This document shows, piece after piece, positions 15,606 through 21,313 of a stretch of 23,385 bases of DNA (its first letter is position 1; each line of letters begins with the position of its first letter). A program made the position numbers and the translations under genes. A model generated the notes under the pieces. The model did no database searches and was not told where the DNA came from. It saw nothing but the letters and a program-made list of their open reading frames with translations. Source of the stretch: an uncultured Bacilli bacterium (lineage in GTDB: Bacteria; Bacillota_I; Bacilli_A; RF39; UBA660); the NCBI GenBank assembly GCA_934096105.1, contig CAKOLH010000013.1, positions 1 to 23,385 of the forward strand. The letters are read 5' to 3'.

Positions 15606-16271
15606 ATGAAAAATAAATTATTTCTTATTATTCCATTATTAATACTACTTAGTGGTTGTACAGTAAATTATAATTTAAACATTGATAAAAATAGTATAAC
15701 TGAAAACATAACTGGTACAGTTACCAATGAAGAAATAAACCCAGAAGTAGAAGGAAGAACAGATGTTAATCCCAAGTACTATTATTTATATTTAAATGAT
15801 TCAGCATTAATTACTGATAGTAGTGAAAAATACACCAAAGAAATTACAGACATCAATAACGGAAAAAGCTTTAAATTTAATTATACCTATAAGGGCAATT
15901 ATGATAAATCAGTAGTAATTAGTAACTGCTTTGAAAATCATGTAGTAGAAGAAACAGATACATATTATCGTATAGAATTAAGTGGTAAATTCTCTTGTCT
16001 ATACTCTGATAAAATAGACATAAACGTAACAAGTAATTATGAAGTATTAGATAACAATGCTAAAAAAGTAGATGGTAATAAATATACATGGACAATAGAT
16101 AATCCTGATAATGTTAATATCCTACTGACAGTTTCAAAGACAGTTAAATATGAAACACCCACTAAAGCAAAAGCATTTAGTACCTTTCAAATAGTAGGAT
16201 TAATAGTATTTGTAATACTAACAATAATTACATATATTTTATATAAAAGGAAAAATAGTGGCAAAATATAA
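15606..16271 (+). CDS. Lipoprotein with a second C-terminal membrane anchor, cassette 1
   Basis: A 221-residue exported protein with a lipoprotein signal peptide and lipobox LLSGC (Cys18 lipidated). An extracellular beta-rich domain follows, opening NYNLNIDKNSITE, with two cysteines (in ISNCFEN and KFSCLYS) conserved in the second copy. Near the end comes a membrane helix (about 195-213) and a basic tail YKRKNSGKI. Lipid at one end and a helix at the other would pin both ends to the membrane, an arrangement like LppM/DUF3153-type lipoproteins; membership is not established. AGGAGG lies just before the ATG, and it is only 14 bp after the CHAP gene, so it is co-transcribed and probably acts with that protein. 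The terminator overlaps its last codons. Confidence 0.75.
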   Translation: MKNKLFLIIPLLILLSGCTVNYNLNIDKNSITENITGTVTNEEINPEVEGRTDVNPKYYYLYLNDSALITDSSEKYTKEITDINNGKSFKFNYTYKGNYDKSVVISNCFENHVVEETDTYYRIELSGKFSCLYSDKIDINVTSNYEVLDNNAKKVDGNKYTWTIDNPDNVNILLTVSKTVKYETPTKAKAFSTFQIVGLIVFVILTIITYILYKRKNSGKI

Positions 16272-16281
16272 CCACTTTTTT
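16168..16281 (+). repeat. Right-end direct repeat of the duplicated cassette, copy 1
   Basis: The lipoprotein C-terminal helix, basic tail, stop codon and terminator match 17928-18041. About eight or nine bases differ over roughly 110, mostly silent. Confidence 0.88.
16251..16281 (+). terminator. Terminator of cassette 1
   Basis: AGTGG (16257-16261) / CCACT (16272-16276) with the stop codon in the loop, extended by A-rich and T-rich flanks with one T-T mismatch, then T residues. Confidence 0.75.
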
Positions 16282-16289
16282 AATTTATC

Positions 16290-16318
16290 TTGATAAAATG
16301 TAAATAATAATGTATACT
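16290..16318 (+). promoter_or_regulatory. Promoter of peptidase/lipoprotein cassette 2
   Basis: TTGATA (16290-16295), 17-bp spacer, TATACT (16313-16318), as in cassette 1. The predicted start again falls on AAGGTGAT at 16325. Confidence 0.75.
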
Positions 16319-16713
16319 TAAATTAAGGTGATAGTATGTATTTTTTACTAGATGCTTGTAAGCATCCAACAATTCTAAGAGTATTATATTTTGGTTATTT
16401 ATTTTGGGAAATTCTCGCAGTACTTGTACCAATAGGATTAATTATAATGTTAATGATAGACTTTACTAAAGCTGTAGTCATTAGTAAAGAAGACGAGCAA
16501 ATAAAAAGTATGAAACTTGTAGGAAAAAGAATAATGTATGCAGTATTTATATTTGCTACTCCTTGGATGGTAAGTTTTATTATGAGTACTCTTGGAAGTG
16601 CTGGTATTAAAACAGGAGATGATTATACATTATGTATTAATACCGTAAAAAATATAGCTAATGGTACTGATAATATAGAAAACTATGATAAATTACTTGA
16701 AGAAGAAGAAAAA
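16290..16713 (+). repeat. Left-end direct repeat of the duplicated cassette, copy 2
   Basis: Partner of 14496-14919 at a constant offset of 1794 bases, covering promoter, ribosome binding site and the pilin-like membrane domain. Most differences are third-position silent changes. Confidence 0.9.
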
Positions 16714-17352
16714 GAAGAAAAATTAAAATATGCAGCTTCAAGAGAATTCAATAATCAAACCGATTTAATAAAATCTAATTATAGTGCCAACTATGATAAT
16801 TTACAGCAGTGTAATGATTCAAGATGGAGTTCCTACCCGGTTTGTCTAAAATCAAGAACAATTTGTACATCAGGATGTGGCTACATGGCATATACCATGG
16901 TAGTTAGACGCTTTGGCTATACCAATGTAACACCACCAAATATCGTTGATATTGCCTGCAACGAATATGGATATACTGGTAGCGCAGCATCAATATCATT
17001 CTTAACCAGTGAAACTTTAAACAATCATTATGGATTAAAAGTCAAAGTAATAGCCAATGATTATAATGAGAGTCCACCAAGCAAAATAAATAATGGTAAA
17101 AAATACCTAGACACAATAAAGAAAGGATTACAAGAAGGAAAAGCTTATGTAATTTTACAACCAGGACATTATTTGTCAATTCTAGGTATAAATAGTGATG
17201 GTACTATAGTTACAGGCGATTCCGCTAGAGGATATGGTAGTAAAAATAAATACACATTAGAAAGCTTTTATGAAGCTACAAAAAATAGCCCTAAACAAGA
17301 TTGTGAAACTTCTTGCGGATGGACTTTTATAGGAGAGTATAGTAAAAAATAA
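16336..17352 (+). CDS. Two-TM pilin-like membrane domain fused to a C39-like cysteine peptidase
   Basis: A 338-residue paralogue of the protein at 14542. Residues 1-126 are nearly identical to it, including both membrane helices, Cys8 and Cys100. The rest is unrelated: residues about 150-335 match the papain-like C39-like peptidase family (Peptidase_C39_2 type). Visible elements are LQQCNDSRWSSYP (156-168, with the expected oxyanion-hole Gln), SGCGYMAYTMVV with nucleophile Cys181, PGHYLSI with His278, and the acidic partner in TGDSA (Asp295). Further cysteines (170, 177, 208, 323, 327) may form disulfides, fitting an extracellular location. It may cut proteins or peptides rather than cell wall; substrate unknown. 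The lipoprotein paralogue starts 10 bp downstream. Confidence 0.8.
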   Translation: MYFLLDACKHPTILRVLYFGYLFWEILAVLVPIGLIIMLMIDFTKAVVISKEDEQIKSMKLVGKRIMYAVFIFATPWMVSFIMSTLGSAGIKTGDDYTLCINTVKNIANGTDNIENYDKLLEEEEKEEKLKYAASREFNNQTDLIKSNYSANYDNLQQCNDSRWSSYPVCLKSRTICTSGCGYMAYTMVVRRFGYTNVTPPNIVDIACNEYGYTGSAASISFLTSETLNNHYGLKVKVIANDYNESPPSKINNGKKYLDTIKKGLQEGKAYVILQPGHYLSILGINSDGTIVTGDSARGYGSKNKYTLESFYEATKNSPKQDCETSCGWTFIGEYSKK

Positions 17353-17362
17353 AGGAGAAAAA

Positions 17363-18031
17363 ATGAAAAAGAAAATAATTATTCTTACAGCAGCCTTAAT
17401 ATTACTAACTGGTTGTTCTACAACTTATGATCTATATTTGGACGAAAATAGTATTACTGAAAAAACATATATATATGATAATACCAAACTACTTGAAGAA
17501 CTAGAATATTATGATATGGATAAAGGAAATGAAATCAGTATAGATTTATACGCTAATGAAATAGCAGCCTTTGAAAAAAACTTTAAATATGAAAAAGAAG
17601 AAATTAAAACCAATAATGGAAATGACTTTGGATATAGATATAATAATACATATAAATATAATGAGTTTAATAAATCATCAATGATAACTGACTGCTACGA
17701 CAAAATAGAAATAAATAATAATGATAAAATTTCTATTAAAACATCCAGTGAATTTAAATGTTTTGATAAATACTCTCTATTAGATGATGTTACTGTCAAA
17801 ATACATTATACTGGTAAAGTTTTAAGTACCAATGCAGACAAAAAAGAAAATGGTATTTATATCTGGAAAATAACCAAAGATAATTACCAGAATAGTAGTA
17901 TTATTTTTAATGCCGAAAAAGTAAAAACAAAAGCATTTAGTACTTTTCAAATAGTCGGATTAATAGTATTTACAATATTAACAATAATTACATATATTTT
18001 ATATAAAAGAAAAAATAGTGGTAAAGTATAA
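17363..18031 (+). CDS. Lipoprotein with a second C-terminal membrane anchor, cassette 2
   Basis: A 222-residue paralogue of the protein at 15606. Its lipobox is LLTGC (Cys18), followed by TYDLYLDENSITE. The two conserved cysteines are in ITDCYDK and EFKCFDK. A C-terminal membrane helix and a tail YKRKNSGKV match the first copy almost residue for residue from KAFSTFQIVG onward. The ectodomains between have diverged so far that only scattered blocks align by eye. This pattern suggests the membrane-proximal part contacts the conserved membrane domain of the upstream protein, while the ectodomain is matched to its own peptidase. That is inference. GGAG precedes the ATG, and the gene shares a transcript with the C39-like protein. 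Confidence 0.75.
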   Translation: MKKKIIILTAALILLTGCSTTYDLYLDENSITEKTYIYDNTKLLEELEYYDMDKGNEISIDLYANEIAAFEKNFKYEKEEIKTNNGNDFGYRYNNTYKYNEFNKSSMITDCYDKIEINNNDKISIKTSSEFKCFDKYSLLDDVTVKIHYTGKVLSTNADKKENGIYIWKITKDNYQNSSIIFNAEKVKTKAFSTFQIVGLIVFTILTIITYILYKRKNSGKV

Positions 18032-18041
18032 CCACTTTTTT
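17928..18041 (+). repeat. Right-end direct repeat of the duplicated cassette, copy 2
   Basis: Partner of 16168-16281 at a constant offset of 1760 bases: lipoprotein C-terminal helix, tail, stop and terminator. Confidence 0.88.
18017..18041 (+). terminator. Terminator of cassette 2
   Basis: Perfect stem AGTGGT (18017-18022) / ACCACT (18031-18036) with the stop codon in the loop, followed by a T run. Duplicate of the cassette 1 terminator. Confidence 0.85.
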
Positions 18042-18102
18042 GTTATTATTTTTTCCTTAATGCATATATTTTATTGTAGAAGAAAGGAATGATAAAACAA
18101 TT

Positions 18103-18363
18103 ATGGAAACAATTAAAGTTTCATCTAAGTCGAATCCTAATTCAGTAGCAGGAGCACTTGCTAATGTATTCAGAGAAAAAGGAATAGTAGAAGTACAAGC
18201 AATAGGAGCAGGAGCTCTTAATCAAGCAATAAAAGGGGTAGCCATAGCAAGAGGATTCGTTGCTCCATCAGGTAAAAACTTAGTTTGTACTCCAGCATTT
18301 ATTGATATATCAATAGATGGTGAAGAGAGAACCGCAATAAAACTAATAGTAGAGGCCAAATAA
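18103..18363 (+). CDS. spoVS: SpoVS, Alba-like stage V sporulation protein S
   Basis: An 86-residue protein very close to B. subtilis SpoVS (also 86): KVSSKSNPNSVAGALANVFR (5-24), QAIGAGALNQAIKGVAIARG, FVAPSGKNLVC and DGEERTAIKLIVE. SpoVS has an Alba-like fold that suggests nucleic-acid binding. In B. subtilis it affects septation and spore-coat stages. Family members also occur in bacteria that do not sporulate, so its presence does not prove sporulation here. It is monocistronic. GAAAGGAATGA precedes the ATG at a longer than usual distance. The promoter is unclear: TTGTTA (18040-18045) with TATATT (18065-18070) has a 19-bp spacer. Confidence 0.96.
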   Translation: METIKVSSKSNPNSVAGALANVFREKGIVEVQAIGAGALNQAIKGVAIARGFVAPSGKNLVCTPAFIDISIDGEERTAIKLIVEAK

Positions 18364-18375
18364 GGCTTCTTTTTA
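18351..18375 (+). terminator. Terminator of spoVS
   Basis: AGAGGCC (18351-18357) / GGCTTCT (18364-18370) with one G-U pair. The loop AAATAA holds the stop and a T run follows. Confidence 0.85.
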
Positions 18376-18398
18376 ATTAGTAAATATTAATTTTATTA

Positions 18399-18427
18399 TT
18401 GATTAAATTTATTATTTATTATATAAT
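18399..18427 (+). promoter_or_regulatory. Promoter of the second TasA-like gene
   Basis: TTGATT (18399-18404), 17-bp spacer, TATAAT (18422-18427). The predicted start near 18434 precedes AGGTGAA at 18440. Confidence 0.7.
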
Positions 18428-18452
18428 TATATTGAAAATAGGTGAAGCAATT

Positions 18453-19607
18453 ATGGAATATAAAAACTTACTAAAAAATAATTTAAAATTTATTATAGCA
18501 ATGGTAGTGGTAATTACATTAGGAGTAACCGGAATAACATTTGCTATAAATATTGATACATTTAATCCCATTGGTATTAATGTTAGTACTGCTACTCTAG
18601 GAGCCAATATAGCATACCTTAATGGTAGTAGTGCTACAATAACTAGTACAGGTAATCTTTTACCAGTAAATGATTCAAAAGAAGAAATAAATCCAGATAC
18701 TACCAATAAAAATGTATTAAAAATAGATTTTAAACTATCAGGAACATCAACCAATCCAGATAATACAATAATGGATATATCATTAAATAGTATAAATATG
18801 GATTGTCACTTAAAAAGTGAGTATTTCAAATGGAAATTATATAAAAATGGCACATTACTAAGTAATGGTAGCTTTTCTCCAAAGTTTGATACTATGAAGA
18901 ATAATAGACTACTATTAACCAATGTTCAAGAAAATTTAACAACCACAGAAGACATATATTCATTAATAATCTATATAGCAGAAAGTTGTACCGGAGATAT
19001 TAGTACTTGCAATGCTAGTAATAGTGACTATGACGAATCAGAGCTTTTAAATAAAAGCTTTAGTGCCGTAATGAAAGTAGAATTATCTACTGGTAACAAA
19101 AAAAGCAATACTAGAACTACTAGTAATAGTAATGCCTGTAGTTCGGCAACCAGTACCAGCATACCAACTTGTAATACTCTTACTTATAATGGCAGCAGTC
19201 AAACTTTAATAAGTGCAAATACTAGGTATACATTAACAAACAATACAGGAATTAATGCAGGTAATTATGCAGTTATCGCAGAATTAAAAAGTGGTTATAA
19301 ATGGTCAGATAATACCATAACTTCTAAAGTCATCACTTGTAACATAGCTAAAAAAGATTTAACAATTACTCCTAGTTCTCAAACAATAACTCAAGGTGGT
19401 AATGTAGAAAGTGATATTTCAAAAGTAACCGCTAGCGGCTTAATATCAGGCCATTCTATTAGTTCTATACATCTATATACAAAGAGCTATAACAAAGGTA
19501 GTGGAACTATTTATGCCAGTGCAGCAAGAATAAAAGATTCAAGCAGTAACGATGTTACTGATAATTATAATTTTATATATAATACAGGAACTGTTACTAT
19601 TCAGTAA
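18453..19607 (+). CDS. TasA-like surface protein with Ig-like/MBG C-terminal domains
   Basis: A 384-residue exported protein. Residues about 9-30 are a hydrophobic signal segment (FIIAMVVVITLGVTGITFA). Residues about 30-210 resemble the TasA-like domain of the protein at 4697: FKWKLYKNG, NGSFS, YSLIIYI and LLNKSFSAVMKVELS correspond to blocks there. A short Ser/Thr/Asn-rich linker follows. Then comes an Ig-like unit (LTYNGSSQTL ... GINAGNYAVIAELKSGYKWS) and an MBG-type unit (DLTITPSSQTITQGG ... VTDNYNFIYNTGTVTI). Both are common in Gram-positive adhesins. No LPxTG anchor is present. ATG 18453 is chosen because AGGTGAA (18440-18446) precedes it. The in-frame ATG 18399 lies on the -35 box and is rejected. 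It is monocistronic. Confidence 0.72.
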   Translation: MEYKNLLKNNLKFIIAMVVVITLGVTGITFAINIDTFNPIGINVSTATLGANIAYLNGSSATITSTGNLLPVNDSKEEINPDTTNKNVLKIDFKLSGTSTNPDNTIMDISLNSINMDCHLKSEYFKWKLYKNGTLLSNGSFSPKFDTMKNNRLLLTNVQENLTTTEDIYSLIIYIAESCTGDISTCNASNSDYDESELLNKSFSAVMKVELSTGNKKSNTRTTSNSNACSSATSTSIPTCNTLTYNGSSQTLISANTRYTLTNNTGINAGNYAVIAELKSGYKWSDNTITSKVITCNIAKKDLTITPSSQTITQGGNVESDISKVTASGLISGHSISSIHLYTKSYNKGSGTIYASAARIKDSSSNDVTDNYNFIYNTGTVTIQ

Positions 19608-19611
19608 TTAT

Positions 19612-19644
19612 AAGAACAAATTAAATGTTTGTTCTTTCTTTTTC
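19612..19644 (+). terminator. Terminator of the second TasA-like gene
   Basis: Perfect 9-bp stem AAGAACAAA (19612-19620) / TTTGTTCTT (19628-19636), followed by TCTTTTTCT. Confidence 0.9.
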
Positions 19645-19684
19645 TCCTAATTTGTTATATAATATTTGAGAAAGAAGGAATACA

Positions 19685-20719
19685 ATGAAGACTGATGATT
19701 TTGATTATTATTTACCAGAAGAATTAATTGCTCAAGTACCACTTGAACATAGAGAGGAATCAAGACTACTTGTAATGGATAGAGATACTGGTAAACTAGA
19801 AGATAAAAAATTTTATAATATAGTAGATTATTTACATAAAGGTGATGTACTAGTACTAAACGATACCAAAGTAATGCCCGCTAGATTAATAGGAGAAAAA
19901 GAAGATACTGGAGCAGTCATCGAAGTACTACTACTTAAGAACATTGACGGTAATAATTGGGAATGTTTAGTAAAACCCGCTAAAAGAATACATAAAGATA
20001 CAATAGTGTCTTTTGGAAATGGTTTATTAAAGGCTAAATGTACTGAAATAAAAGATGAAGGTATTAGAGATTTTGAATTTATATATGATGGAATATTTTA
20101 TGAAATATTAGATAAGCTAGGTACTATGCCACTTCCACCATATATAAAAACTAAATTAGATGATCAATCAAGATATCAAACAGTATATGCAAAAAATATT
20201 GGTAGTGCAGCTGCTCCTACTGCCGGACTTCACTTCACTAAAGAGTTACTAAAACAAATAGAAGATTTAGGAGTAACGGTTTGTTATATAACATTACACG
20301 TTGGATTAGGTACATTTAGACCAGTAAATGTTGAAGATGTAACTAAACACAAAATGCACAGTGAGTTTTATAGTATGAATAAAGAGACAGCAGATATTTT
20401 AAACAAGGCTAAAGAAGAAAACAGATGTATAGTGGCAGTAGGGACAACAACCACTAGAACATTAGAAACCATAATGAGTAAATATAACACATTTAAAGAG
20501 TGTAGCGGTTGGACTGATATATTTATTTATCCTGGCTACGAATTTAAAGGAATAGATTCATTAATAACAAATTTTCATTTACCTAAGTCAACATTAATTA
20601 TGTTAGTGTCAGCACTTGCAGGTAAAGAAAATATTATGAATGCATATAAGCATGCTGTAGAAGAAAAATATAGATTTTTCTCTTTCGGTGATGCAATGTT
20701 TATAAAAAAGAACAAATAA
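19685..20719 (+). CDS. queA: QueA, SAM:tRNA ribosyltransferase-isomerase
   Basis: A 344-residue cytosolic enzyme that moves the ribosyl part of S-adenosylmethionine onto preQ1 in tRNA, giving epoxyqueuosine, the penultimate step of queuosine synthesis. Family blocks: DFDYYLPEELIAQVPLEHRE near the start, SRLLVMDR, VLVLNDTKVMPARLIG, PTAGLHFT, LHVGLGTFRPV, VGTTTTRTLE, GWTDIFIYPGYEF and NFHLPKSTLIMLVSA. Length is standard (about 342). A TATAAT at 19658-19663 lies just upstream with a weak -35. AAGAAGGA precedes the ATG. No tgt or queG is in the window. There is no room for a preQ1 riboswitch between the upstream terminator and the start. No T-rich terminator follows before the tRNA. Confidence 0.97.
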   Translation: MKTDDFDYYLPEELIAQVPLEHREESRLLVMDRDTGKLEDKKFYNIVDYLHKGDVLVLNDTKVMPARLIGEKEDTGAVIEVLLLKNIDGNNWECLVKPAKRIHKDTIVSFGNGLLKAKCTEIKDEGIRDFEFIYDGIFYEILDKLGTMPLPPYIKTKLDDQSRYQTVYAKNIGSAAAPTAGLHFTKELLKQIEDLGVTVCYITLHVGLGTFRPVNVEDVTKHKMHSEFYSMNKETADILNKAKEENRCIVAVGTTTTRTLETIMSKYNTFKECSGWTDIFIYPGYEFKGIDSLITNFHLPKSTLIMLVSALAGKENIMNAYKHAVEEKYRFFSFGDAMFIKKNK

Positions 20720-20722
20720 ATA

Positions 20723-20751
20723 TTTACATTCTACTAAATTTATTATATAAT
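20723..20751 (+). promoter_or_regulatory. Promoter of tRNA-Leu
   Basis: TTTACA (20723-20728), 17-bp spacer, TATAAT (20746-20751). The predicted start near 20758 is about five bases before the mature tRNA end. An inverted repeat overlaps the -10 region. Confidence 0.75.
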
Positions 20752-20758
20752 TTAGTAG
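20731..20758. repeat. Perfect inverted repeat over the tRNA-Leu promoter
   Basis: CTACTAAATT (20731-20740) and AATTTAGTAG (20749-20758), separated by eight bases. It spans the spacer, -10 and predicted start. There is no T run after it, so it is not a normal terminator for queA. It could be an operator or an RNA hairpin at the end of the queA transcript. Confidence 0.7.
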
Positions 20759-20762
20759 TAAT

Positions 20763-20849
20763 GCTTGTGTGGCGGAATTGGTAGACGCACTGGACTCAAA
20801 ATCCAGCGGTATAAAAGCCATGTGGGTCCGAGTCCCACCACAAGCACCA
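20763..20849 (+). tRNA. tRNA-Leu (anticodon CAA)
   Basis: The acceptor stem GCTTGTG (20763-20769) pairs with CACAAGC (20839-20845). A discriminator A and an encoded CCA (20847-20849) follow. The anticodon stem CTGGA/TCCAG encloses loop CTCAAAA, giving anticodon CAA, which reads UUG leucine codons. A long variable arm (GCGGTATAAAAGCCATGT region) marks a class II tRNA, and the T arm GTGGGTCCGAGTCCCAC is clear. Its own promoter lies just upstream. Confidence 0.96.
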
Positions 20850-20861
20850 AGTAAAAATATA

Positions 20862-20909
20862 ACTTAGAATAAATTCTAAGTCGCAAGGCCTACTTTATGT
20901 AGGCCTTTA
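20862..20909. terminator. Two adjacent hairpins after tRNA-Leu
   Basis: ACTTAGAA (20862-20869) / TTCTAAGT (20874-20881), then AAGGCCTAC (20885-20893) / GTAGGCCTT (20899-20907). Both stems are perfect. The second is strong but followed only by TTAAAT, so it may act as a terminator or processing stop for the tRNA transcript. Confidence 0.65.
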
Positions 20910-20921
20910 AATATAAAAAAT

Positions 20922-20955
20922 AAAGAGCTAATAATAATTATTAACTCTTTTCTTT
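20922..20955 (+). terminator. Third hairpin with T-rich tail
   Basis: AAAGAG (20922-20927) / CTCTTT (20945-20950), continued after one C-A mismatch by TAATAA (20929-20934) / TTATTA (20938-20943). TCTTT follows. Likely backup terminator. Confidence 0.6.
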
Positions 20956-21250
20956 ATATCATAAGTAGTTATAATCAAAAAGGCGAACACTTAGATGCAG
21001 CAAAAAAACCAAAAAACACAAAAAAACAAAAATAAGAAACAATCAAAGTAAGTAAAAATAAGAAAAATAGGAAAATAGTTTACATACGTTGCAGTGGCAA
21101 ACTAAGAACAAACACTTATAAAATAAGGAAAAATCAAATATAATATACAAAAAACAAAAAAACAAAAAAATAGAAAAATAAGAAAATATAAAAATTGAAA
21201 AATTAAAAAAATGTAAAAAATGTAAAAAAACAAAAAAGCAAACAAAAAAC
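20956..21250. other. A-rich gene-free stretch upstream of nrdD
   Basis: About 295 bases with no convincing gene on either strand. From about 21000 on, the plus strand is strikingly rich in A with few T or G, built from runs of four to seven A broken by single C, G or T. The exception is a more mixed patch at about 21085-21110. A TATAAT at 20970-20975 lacks a good -35. An 18-codon ATG frame at 20995-21051 encodes only Lys, Gln, Asn and similar residues and is not credible as a gene. The A tracts end just before the nrdD promoter and could act as an UP element or as curved DNA. Confidence 0.7.
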
Positions 21251-21252
21251 TA

Positions 21253-21281
21253 TTGACAAGTAAAATCACCTAATATATAAT
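21253..21281 (+). promoter_or_regulatory. Full-consensus promoter of nrdD
   Basis: TTGACA (21253-21258), 17-bp spacer, TATAAT (21276-21281): a perfect sigma-A consensus. ACAAGT (21256-21261) and ACTTGT (21284-21289) form inverted half-sites flanking the core, one over the -35 and one over the predicted start near 21288. This is a possible operator. Confidence 0.85.
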
Positions 21282-21313
21282 TAACTTGTAACATAAAGAA
21301 AGGAAGTAAAACA

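Noticed and set aside
18399..18452. ATG 18399 as the start of the second TasA-like gene
   Set aside because: It coincides with the -35 box of the promoter, and the upstream codons are AT-rich spacer; ATG 18453 has AGGTGAA.
19645..19684. Possible preQ1 riboswitch before queA
   Set aside because: Only about 40 bases separate the upstream terminator from the start, and they hold a TATAAT and a ribosome binding site with no fitting stem-loop.
20995..21051. 18-codon frame starting ATG CAG CAA, with weak AGGCG upstream
   Set aside because: The product is only Lys, Gln, Asn, Thr and Ser from A tracts, and such frames arise by chance in this A-rich region.
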